Below are positions 25,203 to 34,161 of a DNA stretch of 64,000 bases, piece by piece. Made by a program: the position numbers and the translations under genes. Position 1 is the first letter of the stretch, and each line of letters begins with the position of its first letter. The notes beneath the pieces are model-generated. The model was given only the letters and a program-made list of their open reading frames with translations. It was not told the DNA's origin and did not search any database. Origin of the DNA: Pseudomonadales bacterium (GTDB lineage Bacteria > Pseudomonadota > Gammaproteobacteria > Pseudomonadales > Azotimanducaceae); contig JACKNX010000002.1 of the NCBI GenBank assembly GCA_024234635.1, forward strand, positions 434,001 to 498,000, written 5' to 3'.

Positions 25203-26345
25203 ATGGACGTAGCAATCATTGGACTGGGCATGCATCCCTTCGGCCGCACTGACGGCGTCAGCGGCCTAGAACAGGGGGCGTACGCCGCCCGCAAGGCGCT
25301 CGAAGACGCCGGTGTCGACTGGAGTGACATGCAGTTCGCCTACGGTGGCAGTGCCGCTGCCGGCAACGCGGACGCCCTGGTTTCAAAACTGGGCCTTACG
25401 GGGCTGCAGTTCATCAACGTCGCCAACGGCTGTGCCACCGGCGGCAGCGCCCTGCAAAGCGCCTACATGGCTATCCAGTCCGGCATGTTCGACATCGGCA
25501 TGGCGGTGGGTTTCGACAAACACCCGCGCGGCGCCTTCACGGTGGATCCGGAAGCCAGTGGTCTCGGCAAGTGGTACGGCGATATCGGCATGGCCCTCAC
25601 GCCGCAGTTTTTCGGCATGAAGATCCAGCGCTACATGCACGAATTCGGCATCAGCGAAGATGCGCTCGTGCGCGTGGCCGTCAAGAACTACAGAAACGGC
25701 GTGCTCAATCCCAACGCCTGGCGCAAAAAGGCGTTCTCTTACGAAGACGTCGCCACGTCGGATATGGTTGCCGACCCCCTGCGCAAGTACATGTTCTGTT
25801 CGCCTGCCGAAGGCGGCTGCGCGATGATTCTCTGCCGCGCCGACAAGGCCCGTCAGTACACCTCCAAGCCCGTATTCCTGAAGGCGGTAAGTGTGAAGAC
25901 CCGCAACTTCGGATCGTTTGAGGTCTTCACGCAGGCGCAGGCGCTCAACCGCGCTGATGCCCCCACGATGAAGGCATCAAAGGCGGCCTTCGAATTTGCG
26001 GGAATCGGCCCGGAGGACATCGACGTCGCCCAGTTGCAGGACACCGAATCCGGCGCTGAGATCATGCACATGGCCGAAAACGGCTTCTGCAAGGATGGCG
26101 AGCAGGAGAAGTGGCTGCGGGAGGGATATACCGAAATCAACGGCAAGCTGCCCGTGAACACCGACGGTGGCTGCCTGGCCAACGGCGAGCCCATCGGTGC
26201 GTCAGGACTGCGGCAGGTGCATGAAATTGCGCTGCAGTTGCGCGGCGACGCCGGTGCCCGGCAAGTGCCGAACCAGCCGAAAACCGGCTACACCCACGTC
26301 TACGGTGCGCCGGGTTTGTCCGGTGTCACGATTCTGAGCCGCTGA
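25203..26345 (+). CDS. Thiolase-like protein (SCP2 thiolase / lipid-transfer-type)
   Basis: A 380-residue thiolase-superfamily protein of the SCP2/Ltp branch. The N-terminal nucleophile position is C77 (VANGCATGGSAL), and the C-terminal half holds GGCLANGEPIGASGLRQVHEI with the usual cysteine and histidine. Paired with the DUF35 gene 13 bp upstream, it could cleave beta-keto acyl-CoA or carry out a retro-aldol cleavage like Ltp2; the retained cysteine favours thiolysis. CTGGAGAAC precedes the ATG. It belongs to a plus-strand catabolic run that continues with a TauD-type dioxygenase and an acyl-CoA ligase. Confidence 0.88.
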   Translation: MDVAIIGLGMHPFGRTDGVSGLEQGAYAARKALEDAGVDWSDMQFAYGGSAAAGNADALVSKLGLTGLQFINVANGCATGGSALQSAYMAIQSGMFDIGMAVGFDKHPRGAFTVDPEASGLGKWYGDIGMALTPQFFGMKIQRYMHEFGISEDALVRVAVKNYRNGVLNPNAWRKKAFSYEDVATSDMVADPLRKYMFCSPAEGGCAMILCRADKARQYTSKPVFLKAVSVKTRNFGSFEVFTQAQALNRADAPTMKASKAAFEFAGIGPEDIDVAQLQDTESGAEIMHMAENGFCKDGEQEKWLREGYTEINGKLPVNTDGGCLANGEPIGASGLRQVHEIALQLRGDAGARQVPNQPKTGYTHVYGAPGLSGVTILSR

Positions 26346-26361
26346 CAGGGAGACACACCAA

Positions 26362-27237
26362 GTGGGGCTGACGGTTGTTCCCTGCACACCGGTGATCGGC
26401 GCCGAAATCAGCGGCGCCGATCTCACACGAACCGATCCACAGGAGTACCAGGCCATCCGCGAACTGCTGGTGCGCCACCAGGTACTCTTCTTCCGCGACC
26501 AGCCCCGGCTGGAACCTGGCGCCCAGGTGGCGTGGGCCCGCCAGTTCGGCGGCCTGCACAGCCATCCGGCTGCGCCTACCATGCCGGGTCATCCCGAAAT
26601 TTTCGTCATTCGCGCGGACGCCAATTCCAAGGTAGCGAACGGGCATGGCTGGCATTCCGATGTTTCCTGCGACGAAGAGCCGCCCATGGCGACGATGCTG
26701 CAGATCCATCACGTGCCCGAAAGCGGTGGTGGCGATACGCTGTTCAACAACATGTTTGCTGCGTTCGAGACCTTGTCGGAGCCAATGCAGCGGTTCCTCT
26801 GCGGGCTGAGCGCGCATCACGAATCGGAACACATCTATCGCGGCCGCTATTCGGACCGCGGCGTGGACGATGCCGGACGCACCTACCCTGCCTGCCTGCA
26901 CCCCGTCGTGCGTACGCATGAGGAGGCGGACAAGCAGGCACTGTTCGTCAATCCCAGCTTCACCACGCGCATCGAAGGGTTGGCCGCCAACGAAAGCCGC
27001 GCCCTGCTCAACATGCTCTTCGAGCACCAGCAGCGTCCGGAATTCCAGGTACGCTTCCGCTGGACACCGAACGCCGTGGCCTTGTGGGATAACCGCTCCA
27101 CCCAGCATTTCGCCCTGTGGGACTACTGGCCGGCAACCCGTGAAGGGCATCGCGTCACCATCGCTGGCACCCGCCCCGTGCACCGCGAACTGCCGCTCTG
27201 CCGAAGAAAGATGCGCCTGTCGAGGAAGGCGCTGTGA
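26362..27237 (+). CDS. TauD/TfdA-family Fe(II)/2-oxoglutarate dioxygenase
   Basis: A 291-residue dioxygenase. The iron ligands are H98 and D100 in GWHSDVSC and a distal histidine in NRSTQHFALWDY; the 2-oxoglutarate-binding arginine lies in GHRVTIAGTRP. The family oxidises sulfonates, aryloxyacetates, and other small acids. GTG start with CAGGGAG upstream. The stop overlaps the GTG of the next gene by four bases (GTGA at 27234-27237), so translation of the dioxygenase and the acyl-CoA ligase is coupled. The dioxygenase may therefore supply or modify the acid activated by that ligase. Confidence 0.9.
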   Translation: MGLTVVPCTPVIGAEISGADLTRTDPQEYQAIRELLVRHQVLFFRDQPRLEPGAQVAWARQFGGLHSHPAAPTMPGHPEIFVIRADANSKVANGHGWHSDVSCDEEPPMATMLQIHHVPESGGGDTLFNNMFAAFETLSEPMQRFLCGLSAHHESEHIYRGRYSDRGVDDAGRTYPACLHPVVRTHEEADKQALFVNPSFTTRIEGLAANESRALLNMLFEHQQRPEFQVRFRWTPNAVALWDNRSTQHFALWDYWPATREGHRVTIAGTRPVHRELPLCRRKMRLSRKAL

Positions 27238-28790
27238 CGCTGTTCTGTGGCCGGCAGGCGGAAAAGCGGGCGAACGCGATCGCCGTCAGCGACGAACGCG
27301 GCGAACGTACCTGGCAACAACTGGACGAACGCGCCAACCGGCTGCTCAATCGGCTGCGCGCGGAGGGCCTCGATGCCGGCGACGTCATTGCCGTATTCGC
27401 CGGCAACTGCACGGAGTACTTCGACATCCTGATGGCAGCCACGCATGGGGGGCTCCTGTGCGTGCCCGTGAACTGGCACTTCTCGGCAGAGGAACTCGCG
27501 TATGTCGTCGCGGACTCCGGCGCCCGCTGGCTGTTCGTTGAGGACCGCTTCGCACAGACTGCCCGTGACGCGGTGAAAGAACATGGCATGACCGCCGCTG
27601 GCGTGGTGCAGATTCGCGGCGACGCGACGGGTTTCACGCCGTACGAAGAATGGCTCGCCGGCGGGGCGCCCGATGAACCCGAAAACCAGGTGATGGGCGG
27701 GCCGATGTTCTACACGTCCGGCACCACCGGCCGCCCCAAGGGCGTTCGTTCCAGCACGTCCGCAAAGGCCGCGCCACTGGCGACTCTGGACATGATGAGC
27801 CAGGGACTGAGCGGCATGCTCGGCATACCGTCCGACGGTACAACGTTACTGTGCGGTCCTGTCTACCATTCCGCGCAGTGGGCGTTCTCCTTCCTGCCAT
27901 TGATTGCCGGCAGCCGCGTGGTGATGCGGCACCGATTCGAGCCGGCTGAGACCCTGGCGCTGATCGACACGCACAAAGTGACCAACGTCCACCTGGTACC
28001 CACGCAGTTCCATCGCCTGTTGCGGCTGCCGGACGACGTGCGGGCAGCTTTCGACGGCGGTTCGCTGCAGATCGTGTGGCACGGCGCCGCGCCCTGCCCG
28101 CCCGGCGTGAAGCGCGCCATGATCGACTGGTGGGGGCCGATCGTGAGCGAGTACTACGGCAGCACCGAAGGTTCCATCGTGAGCACAGCCAGCGCCGGGG
28201 AATGGCAGGAACGCCCCGGCACCGTCGGCAAGCCGTCACCGCTGGTGGAAATCACCATCCGCGATGACAGCGGCAACGTGCTGCCCGCCGGTGAGCACGG
28301 TCAGATCTATGTGAAGAACCGCATGGGCACTGATTTCGAGTACCACAATGCGCCTGACAAGACACGCGACGTACACCTCGAGCCCGGCGTATTCACCTTT
28401 GGTGATATCGGCTACTTCGACGCGGACGGCTACCTGTACCTGAGCGATCGCAAGATCGACATGATCATTTCCGGCGGCGTGAACATCTACCCGGCGGAGA
28501 TCGAAGGGGTGCTGGCTACCCACCCGGCGGTACGCGACGCTGCCGTCTTCGGCATTCCCAACGAAGAGTTCGGCGAAGAAGTGAAGGCGGCGGTGACGCT
28601 GAACGACGGGTATGCCGCGGGCGACGGGCTGGCCGCGGAACTGGTGCAGTGGGTGCGCGACCACCTGGCCGGGTACAAGGCGCCGCGCAGCATCGACTTC
28701 GAAACCGACATGCCCCGTCACGAGACCGGCAAGCTGTACAAACGTCTGTTGCGCGACCGCTACTGGCAGGGCAGCGACAGACGCATCTGA
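27234..28790 (+). CDS. AMP-binding acyl-CoA ligase (second copy)
   Basis: A 518-residue ANL-superfamily ligase. The core motifs are MFYTSGTTGRPKG, EYYGSTEGS, LYLSDRKIDMIISGGVNIYPAE and HETGKLYKR with the catalytic lysine. The GTG start overlaps the dioxygenase stop. It is clearly a relative of the ligase at 18294-19826 (same motif spacing and similar length), perhaps an old duplication with changed acid specificity. It ends the DUF35-thiolase-dioxygenase-ligase operon; 255 bp without a convincing gene follow. Confidence 0.93.
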   Translation: MTLFCGRQAEKRANAIAVSDERGERTWQQLDERANRLLNRLRAEGLDAGDVIAVFAGNCTEYFDILMAATHGGLLCVPVNWHFSAEELAYVVADSGARWLFVEDRFAQTARDAVKEHGMTAAGVVQIRGDATGFTPYEEWLAGGAPDEPENQVMGGPMFYTSGTTGRPKGVRSSTSAKAAPLATLDMMSQGLSGMLGIPSDGTTLLCGPVYHSAQWAFSFLPLIAGSRVVMRHRFEPAETLALIDTHKVTNVHLVPTQFHRLLRLPDDVRAAFDGGSLQIVWHGAAPCPPGVKRAMIDWWGPIVSEYYGSTEGSIVSTASAGEWQERPGTVGKPSPLVEITIRDDSGNVLPAGEHGQIYVKNRMGTDFEYHNAPDKTRDVHLEPGVFTFGDIGYFDADGYLYLSDRKIDMIISGGVNIYPAEIEGVLATHPAVRDAAVFGIPNEEFGEEVKAAVTLNDGYAAGDGLAAELVQWVRDHLAGYKAPRSIDFETDMPRHETGKLYKRLLRDRYWQGSDRRI

Positions 28791-29045
28791 GAATCTGCCC
28801 CGCCCCTAATCGGGCAGCGTCGTGGGGAAAAGGCGCCGAACGCGGTGAAACAGCCGGCGGACGCGAACAACGGTGGGTACCGGCAGGCCACCCGCAGGGG
28901 GCGTGCCAAGCGGGCCGGTGTTGCACCTGGAGCGTTGTTGCGACACCTGCCAATGGGGTCCACCATTGCCTGCGTGCCGTGCCAGGCACCAGACTGGGCG
29001 GCACGCGCTGAAACACCACGAATCTTAGGGTCGGGACACCAAATC

Positions 29046-29663
29046 ATGGCCAACTGGTATGAGCGGCACATTCTGCCGAAGCTGATCGAGAAAGCCTGTG
29101 GTCAGCCTCCCATGACCGAACTGCGCAGCCGTTACGTGCCGCGCGCACGCGGCAAGGTCCTGGAAATCGGTATCGGTAGCGGCCTCAACCTGCCTCACTA
29201 TGGTGACGCGGTGACGTCCATCACCGGCGTCGATCCGTCCGCGGAACTGAATGTCATGGCCCGTGCCCGGGCTGCGGCTCTCAACAAGCCGGTGGATGTG
29301 ATCGGCGTGTCCGGCGAAGCGTTGCCGGCGGACGACGCCAGCTACGACTCCATCGTCTGCACCTGGACCTTGTGTTCCATACCCAATCCCTACCGCGCCG
29401 TGGCCGAGATGCGGCGCGTGCTCAAACCCGGTGGCGAGTTGCTGTTCGTGGAACATGGTCGCGCGGACGATCCCGGCATCGTCAAGTGGCAGCATCGCGT
29501 GGAACCCCTGTGGAAGATCATCGGCGGCGGCTGCCACCTCACACGCCGGGCCGACGAACTGCTGGCAGACGCCGGCTTCGACGTCACCGAGCGCACCACC
29601 GGCTATGTACCGGGGCCGAAAATTGCCGCCTTCATGATCCACGGCGTCGCCCTGGCGCGCTGA
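29046..29663 (+). CDS. Class I SAM-dependent methyltransferase
   Basis: A 205-residue Rossmann-fold methyltransferase of the UbiE/phosphatidylethanolamine-methyltransferase-like type. Motif I is LEIGIGSGLNLP (39-50), followed by the acidic loop TGVDPS and motif VCTWTLCSIPNPYRAVAEMRRVLKPGG. The frame is open 201 bases upstream, but the leader is low-complexity and without family resemblance, so ATG 29046 is used. It is flanked by a clear terminator hairpin and is probably monocistronic. The acceptor could be a lipid or small molecule; nothing in the context decides it. Confidence 0.88.
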   Translation: MANWYERHILPKLIEKACGQPPMTELRSRYVPRARGKVLEIGIGSGLNLPHYGDAVTSITGVDPSAELNVMARARAAALNKPVDVIGVSGEALPADDASYDSIVCTWTLCSIPNPYRAVAEMRRVLKPGGELLFVEHGRADDPGIVKWQHRVEPLWKIIGGGCHLTRRADELLADAGFDVTERTTGYVPGPKIAAFMIHGVALAR

Positions 29664-29665
29664 CC

Positions 29666-29691
29666 GTCGAGGCGGTCTTCGCCTCGACTTT
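29666..29691 (+). terminator. Rho-independent-type terminator of the methyltransferase gene
   Basis: GTCGAGGCG (29666-29674) and CGCCTCGAC (29680-29688) with loop GTCTT form a 9-bp stem followed by TTTC, three bases after the stop. Confidence 0.65.
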
Positions 29692-29754
29692 CAGGCTCAG
29701 CGCGCCTTGCGGTAAGGTGCGGCCTCATTTGCAGACGCAGGGAGACCCGCCACC

Positions 29755-30945
29755 ATGTCCGACCTGACCACCTTCCGGGAGGAGACCCGCGCCTGGCTCG
29801 CCGTCAACTGTCCCGCCGGCGCCCGCGGCCCGGGAGAGGTGCACACCGGAAGCACGAAGCTGACTTTCCAGCGTGATACCCAGGCCTGGATGGAGCGCAT
29901 GGCCGAACGCGGCTGGACGGTGCCCACCTGGCCGGCAGCGTATGGCGGCGGTGGCCTCAGCCGGGATCAGGCGACGGTGCTGTACGAGGAGATGGCCCGC
30001 ATCCAGGCACGCATGCCGCTCGTGAACATGGGCACCCGCATGCTGGGACCAACGCTGCTGGAACATGGCACGGAAGATCAGAAACAACGCCACCTCACGC
30101 TGATCGCCCGCGGAGGCGCCGCCTGGTGTCAGGGCTACAGCGAACCGGGCGCGGGTTCGGACCTGGCGAGTCTGCGCACCCGCGCGGAAGATCGCGGGGA
30201 TCACTTTGTCATCAACGGGCAGAAAATCTGGACGTCCGGGGCCCAGTACGCGGACTGGATGTTCTGCCTCGTGCGCACGGATCCAGCGGCACCGAAGCAC
30301 CTGGGCATCAGTTTCGTACTGCTCACGATGGACCAGCCTGGCGTCACCGTGCGTCCGATCAGCCTGATTTCCGGCTCGTCGCCGTTCTGCGAAACATTCC
30401 TGGACAACGCCACTGCCAGCAAGGCGGACCTCGTCGGCCGCATGAACGACGGCTGGTCCATCGGCAAACGTCTGCTGCAGCATGAGCGCTCAGGCCAGGG
30501 GGGACTGGGACCCACCGCCACGCGCCCGGTCGGCGTCACCGTGGACCTGGATCCCGCGACGACGGCATTGAAATACATCGGCTCACGCGACGGCCGCATT
30601 GCCGACAGCGGCAGTCGCGACATCGTCTTGCGCTGGAAGATGAACAGTGCCGCATTCGGCCTCACCCAGCGCCGCGCCGGCGAAGAGAATCGCAGCGGCA
30701 ACGCGCCGGGCGAAGCCACCTCCATATTCAAACTCTACGGCTCCACGCTGGCACGCGACCGGCAGGAATTGCTCGTACAACTCATGGGCACCCAGGGCCT
30801 CGGCTGGGACGGCGACAATTTTGCCAGCGACGAACTCGGCGCCACGCGTTCCTGGCTTTCCAGCAAGGCAGTAACGATCTACGGCGGCACCAACGAAGTA
30901 CAGTCCAACATCATCGCCAAGCGTGTGCTTGGTCTGCCGGATTGA
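29755..30945 (+). CDS. Acyl-CoA dehydrogenase family protein
   Basis: A 396-residue FAD-dependent acyl-CoA dehydrogenase. The signature CQGYSEPGAGSDLASLRTRA, the substrate/flavin segment NGQKIWTSGAQYADWMF and the C-terminal YGGTNEVQSNIIAKRVLG are clear. It introduces a 2,3 double bond into an acyl-CoA and passes electrons to electron-transfer flavoprotein. The form resembles the large group used in steroid and terpenoid degradation, often found as heteromeric pairs; only one subunit is encoded here. AGGGAGACC precedes the ATG. A crotonase gene starts 6 bp after its stop, so both act in one route. Confidence 0.92.
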   Translation: MSDLTTFREETRAWLAVNCPAGARGPGEVHTGSTKLTFQRDTQAWMERMAERGWTVPTWPAAYGGGGLSRDQATVLYEEMARIQARMPLVNMGTRMLGPTLLEHGTEDQKQRHLTLIARGGAAWCQGYSEPGAGSDLASLRTRAEDRGDHFVINGQKIWTSGAQYADWMFCLVRTDPAAPKHLGISFVLLTMDQPGVTVRPISLISGSSPFCETFLDNATASKADLVGRMNDGWSIGKRLLQHERSGQGGLGPTATRPVGVTVDLDPATTALKYIGSRDGRIADSGSRDIVLRWKMNSAAFGLTQRRAGEENRSGNAPGEATSIFKLYGSTLARDRQELLVQLMGTQGLGWDGDNFASDELGATRSWLSSKAVTIYGGTNEVQSNIIAKRVLGLPD

Positions 30946-30951
30946 CCGGCC

Positions 30952-31719
30952 ATGAATGTCAACACGCAGGCGCACGGCCGAGTCCTCGTCGTCACCATCA
31001 ACCGACCCGAGGTCCGCAATGCGGTAAACGGAGCCACGGCCGCTGAACTGGCCGCGGCCTTCGGCGCCTTCGACACCGACGCTGCCTTCGACGTTGCCGT
31101 CCTCACCGGCGCCGCCGGTACCTTCTGCGCGGGTGCGGATCTCAAGGCAGTTGCACAGGGAGACGGCAATCGCGTCAGCAAGCGGGGCCACGGGCCGCTC
31201 GGCTGCACGCGCATGCTGCTGTCCAAACCCGTCATTGCGGCGGTGGAGGGCCATGCCGTGGCGGGCGGTCTCGAGTTATCGCTCTGGTGCGATCTGCGCG
31301 TGGCCGCGGAGGACGCGGTGTTCGGTGTCTACTGCCGGCGGTGGGGTGTGCCTCTCGTCGACGGCGGCACCATTCGTCTGCCGCGCCTGATCGGCCAGTC
31401 GCACGCCATGGACATGATTCTTACAGGCCGCGGCGTCTCGGGCGAAGAAGCACTGCGCATGGGGCTGGTCAATCGCCTGGTGCCGAAAGGGGAGGCGCTG
31501 CCGTCGGCCATCGAACTGGCCCGGTCGCTGCTCAGCTTTCCCCAGCGCTGTCTGCGCAGCGACCGCGAGTCCGCGCTGACGCAATGGCACCTGTCACTGG
31601 AGGACGCGCTGCTCCGGGAAACGCAGTTGGGTATCGACACCATCCGTTCCGGCGAAACCCGGGAGGGCGCTGCACGGTTTGCGTCGGGTGCCGGGCGCAG
31701 TGGACGTTTCGACGATTGA
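30952..31719 (+). CDS. Crotonase-fold enzyme with altered catalytic glutamates
   Basis: A 255-residue enoyl-CoA hydratase/isomerase-fold protein. The CoA-binding and oxyanion-hole segments are intact (GAAGTFCAGADLK at 53-65; EGHAVAGGLELSLWCDLRVA at 99-118). Compared with mitochondrial enoyl-CoA hydratase, the two catalytic glutamates (in FGQPE and LAMEM) are C128 and D154 (FGVYC, HAMDM). A simple syn-hydration is therefore unlikely; isomerase, hydrolase or another crotonase reaction should be considered. It begins 6 bp after the acyl-CoA dehydrogenase stop and converges on the hydrolase gene, with 10 bp between the stops. Confidence 0.88.
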   Translation: MNVNTQAHGRVLVVTINRPEVRNAVNGATAAELAAAFGAFDTDAAFDVAVLTGAAGTFCAGADLKAVAQGDGNRVSKRGHGPLGCTRMLLSKPVIAAVEGHAVAGGLELSLWCDLRVAAEDAVFGVYCRRWGVPLVDGGTIRLPRLIGQSHAMDMILTGRGVSGEEALRMGLVNRLVPKGEALPSAIELARSLLSFPQRCLRSDRESALTQWHLSLEDALLRETQLGIDTIRSGETREGAARFASGAGRSGRFDD

Positions 31720-31729
31720 TCCGCCGGGC

Positions 31730-32665
31730 TCAGACCCCACCCAGAAACCCGCGGAGCGCGTGCAGAAACGCCAGCGTATTCTGTTGCGCAACGTTGTGCC
31801 CGCAGTCGGGAATCTCAACAAATTGTCCACGGGGAAGCGTGCGCGCGAAGCGTTCCGCCGCCTCCCGGTCCAGAACCGTGGAGGTGCCGCCGCGCACTAC
31901 GAGTGCCCGACAGCTGATGGCCTGCACCGCCGCCAGTCCGGGAATGGCGGGGTGCGAATCCGCGCGATGGTAACGACGCCTGTCAGCCTTGGGCACATAC
32001 TTGCCGTCCGCCCGGCGAATCAGGTTGTACTTCAGCGTGCGCTCGATGTGCGCGCGTGACCGATAGGGGTCGTACCTGGCCACGCGATCGAGAAACTCGT
32101 TCATGTCGTCGAATTCAATATTGCGTCCGACAAATTCGCGGATCATGCGTCGCCCTTCCTCGTTCACTTCCGGCCCGATATCCACCATAACAAGGCGCTC
32201 TACGAGCTCCGGATGATTCAGGGCAAGCGCACAGGCCGCCAGGCCACCCATGGAATGCCCCACCACGATACAGGGACGACCGATCACCGCACGGATGAAG
32301 GCCGCCGCATCGGCCATGAGTTCCGGTATGTCGTAATGCGCGCCACGACTCCACTCCGAATCACCGTGGCCGCGCTGGTCGAGCGCGAACACCGACCATT
32401 GGTCACAAAGATTCAGGCTGACCAGATCCCAGCTGTGCGCGGACTGGTTGCCACCGTGCAGCAGCAGAATGGGTTCCGCCGCCGCGTCCCCCCACTGCAG
32501 GTAATGGAAGCGCAGGTGTCTGAGCACGGTATTGGCGGATACATAACGCACCTGCGGCGGATACGTGATGGACAGGTCCGCGGCGCTGGCTTTCAGGCTG
32601 TCGAATTCCGGCCCGATGGCCAGGTTCACGGCATCGAGTCCTTCGCTGAATCGGTTCAGGTGCAT
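31730..32665 (-). CDS. Alpha/beta hydrolase
   Basis: Alpha/beta-hydrolase-fold protein of 311 residues. The oxyanion-hole LLLHGGNQSAHSWD, the nucleophile elbow GHSMGG and the late ISCRALVVRGGTSTVLD and DCGHNVAQQN (catalytic histidine) are all present. Esterase, thioesterase or C-C hydrolase are possible. The start is uncertain: ATG 32665 has no clear ribosome site, and a GTG at 32737 would add 24 residues with a GGAGG that is too distant. It is convergent with the crotonase gene and divergent from the DUF6265 gene. Confidence 0.85.
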   Translation of the reverse strand: MHLNRFSEGLDAVNLAIGPEFDSLKASAADLSITYPPQVRYVSANTVLRHLRFHYLQWGDAAAEPILLLHGGNQSAHSWDLVSLNLCDQWSVFALDQRGHGDSEWSRGAHYDIPELMADAAAFIRAVIGRPCIVVGHSMGGLAACALALNHPELVERLVMVDIGPEVNEEGRRMIREFVGRNIEFDDMNEFLDRVARYDPYRSRAHIERTLKYNLIRRADGKYVPKADRRRYHRADSHPAIPGLAAVQAISCRALVVRGGTSTVLDREAAERFARTLPRGQFVEIPDCGHNVAQQNTLAFLHALRGFLGGV

Positions 32666-32822
32666 CAAAGTGGCTTGTTGCTGACCAGGCGGAAAGACTA
32701 CCCGGCAACCCTTCCGCTTGTCGAAGTCATTCCGCACGGGACAGGGGTGGGTTAACCTCCCCTACCCCGCCGGCGTGCCGCTGGACACGCCGGTCAACCG
32801 AGAGAACCCGGAGACCCACCCG

Positions 32823-33299
32823 ATGCACTACCTGTCACGAACCGTTGCCGCCCTGTCGCTCTGCTTCAGCGTTTTCGCGCACGCCGGCACACCGACGGTG
32901 AACGATCTCGCCTGGATGACCGGTTACTGGCGTGGGCCTGTCGGTGAAGCCACGATGGAAGAGAACTGGAATGCACCCTTGGGCGGCACGATGTCCTCCG
33001 CGGTGCGCATGGCGGGCGCGGCGTCCACGCAGATGCTGGAAATGGTCATCATCCGCGAACAGGACGGCACACTCGTTCTTGCCCTGCAGCAGTTCAACCC
33101 CGACTACACGCCGCGCACGCCCGCGCCGCAGACGATGACACTGGCGTCACTGGGCGAGCGGACCGTCTCGTTCGCGCCAGCCGACGGCTCACCGGGGCTG
33201 CAACGGCTCACCTATTCCCGCTCAGCAGACGATGTGTTCACGGTGGAGGCGCAATTGCCGGACGGCAGCGTTTTCAGGGCACCGCTGTCGCCACACTGA
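32823..33299 (+). CDS. Secreted DUF6265-type protein
   Basis: A 158-residue exported protein. A signal peptide (YLSRTVAALSLCFSVFAHA, cleavage after AHA) is followed by the DUF6265-like opening VNDLAWMTGYWRG...MEENWNAPLGGTM, which recalls lipocalin-like small beta barrels. Function is unknown. The frame is open upstream but the signal peptide fixes the start at 32823. It lies 33 bp before an atypical SDR gene on the same strand and is probably co-transcribed with it. Confidence 0.8.
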   Translation: MHYLSRTVAALSLCFSVFAHAGTPTVNDLAWMTGYWRGPVGEATMEENWNAPLGGTMSSAVRMAGAASTQMLEMVIIREQDGTLVLALQQFNPDYTPRTPAPQTMTLASLGERTVSFAPADGSPGLQRLTYSRSADDVFTVEAQLPDGSVFRAPLSPH

Positions 33300-33332
33300 C
33301 CCACCACCACCGGCCAACCAGGGAGACACATC

Positions 33333-34016
33333 ATGCGTGGCAGGCTCACCGGCAAACATGCCGTCATCACCCAGGGTAACGACTTCATGGGCCCCGTCAC
33401 TGCAGAGGTTTTCGAGGCGGAGGGGGCACGCGTGACACTGGACACACGTGATCTCACGCAGCCGGGCGCCTGCGAAGCGTTGGTGGCGGACGCCGGCGAA
33501 GTCGACATTCTCATCGCCAATCTGGCCGCGCCAAACTATTCCGGACGGCGAATCGCCGAGGTCGACGACGCAGCCTGGCATACCTGTTTCAACATCATGG
33601 TGCATCCGCTGCATCGCCTGTGTCGGGCAGTGTTGCCGCAGATGCAGGCCCGCCGCGCCGGCAAGATCGTGGTGTACGGCTCCGCTGTGGCGCTCAGGGG
33701 CATGAAGACACTGGCTGCCTACAGCGCCGCGCGGGCAGCCCAGGTCGGCTACGTGCAGTCGATCGGCGTGGAGGTGGCGCCGGACAATGTGCAGGTGAAC
33801 CTGATCGCACAGAATTACGTGGAAAATCCCGCCTACTATCCGCCGGAACTGCAGGCGAAACCGGCCTTTCAGTCTTCGCTGCAACGTCAGGTTCCACTCG
33901 GTCGGTTGGCGAGGCCCGACGAAGATGCCCGTTTCGCCGCCTTCCTGGCCAGCAGCGAAGCCGATTTTTTCGTCGGCCAGGCCATCCCATTTTCCGGCGG
34001 CTGGGTGCAACGCTAG
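33333..34016 (+). CDS. Atypical SDR (YxxxR, degenerate cofactor loop)
   Basis: A 227-residue SDR-fold protein. The usual glycine-rich TGxxxGxG is replaced by TQGNDFMG, and the catalytic lysine of YxxxK is arginine (YSAAR). Other fold markers are retained: IANLAAPNYSG for the central NNAG, KIVVYGSAVALRG with the serine, and FSGGWVQR at the end. A loss or change of cofactor is plausible. GGGAGAC precedes the ATG. A hairpin related to the dispersed repeat family follows 20 bases after the stop, and the HpaB-like flavoprotein gene comes next. Confidence 0.85.
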   Translation: MRGRLTGKHAVITQGNDFMGPVTAEVFEAEGARVTLDTRDLTQPGACEALVADAGEVDILIANLAAPNYSGRRIAEVDDAAWHTCFNIMVHPLHRLCRAVLPQMQARRAGKIVVYGSAVALRGMKTLAAYSAARAAQVGYVQSIGVEVAPDNVQVNLIAQNYVENPAYYPPELQAKPAFQSSLQRQVPLGRLARPDEDARFAAFLASSEADFFVGQAIPFSGGWVQR

Positions 34017-34035
34017 TGGTCCGCTTGATAAGTTG

Positions 34036-34060
34036 GCAGGCTGCTGAAAAAGCAGTCTGC
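34036..34060 (+). repeat. Solo hairpin of the dispersed repeat family (R4)
   Basis: GCAGGCTGCT-GAAAA-AGCAGTCTGC, a 10-bp stem with one mismatch, closely matches block H of R1 and R2. It stands alone 20 bases after the atypical SDR gene and probably ends that transcript. Confidence 0.6.
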
Positions 34061-34161
34061 TAGGACGCCGGGAACGCAAAAAATATAACGCGTTCTGTTG
34101 CTTCCAGGCATCCCGTAAACCAGAATCTGGCGCGGTTCGATCCACCGGGAGGGTACACATC

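Noticed and set aside
28791..29045. N-terminal extension of the methyltransferase from 28845
   Set aside because: The 67 extra residues are low-complexity and precede the usual family start; ATG 29046 fits better.
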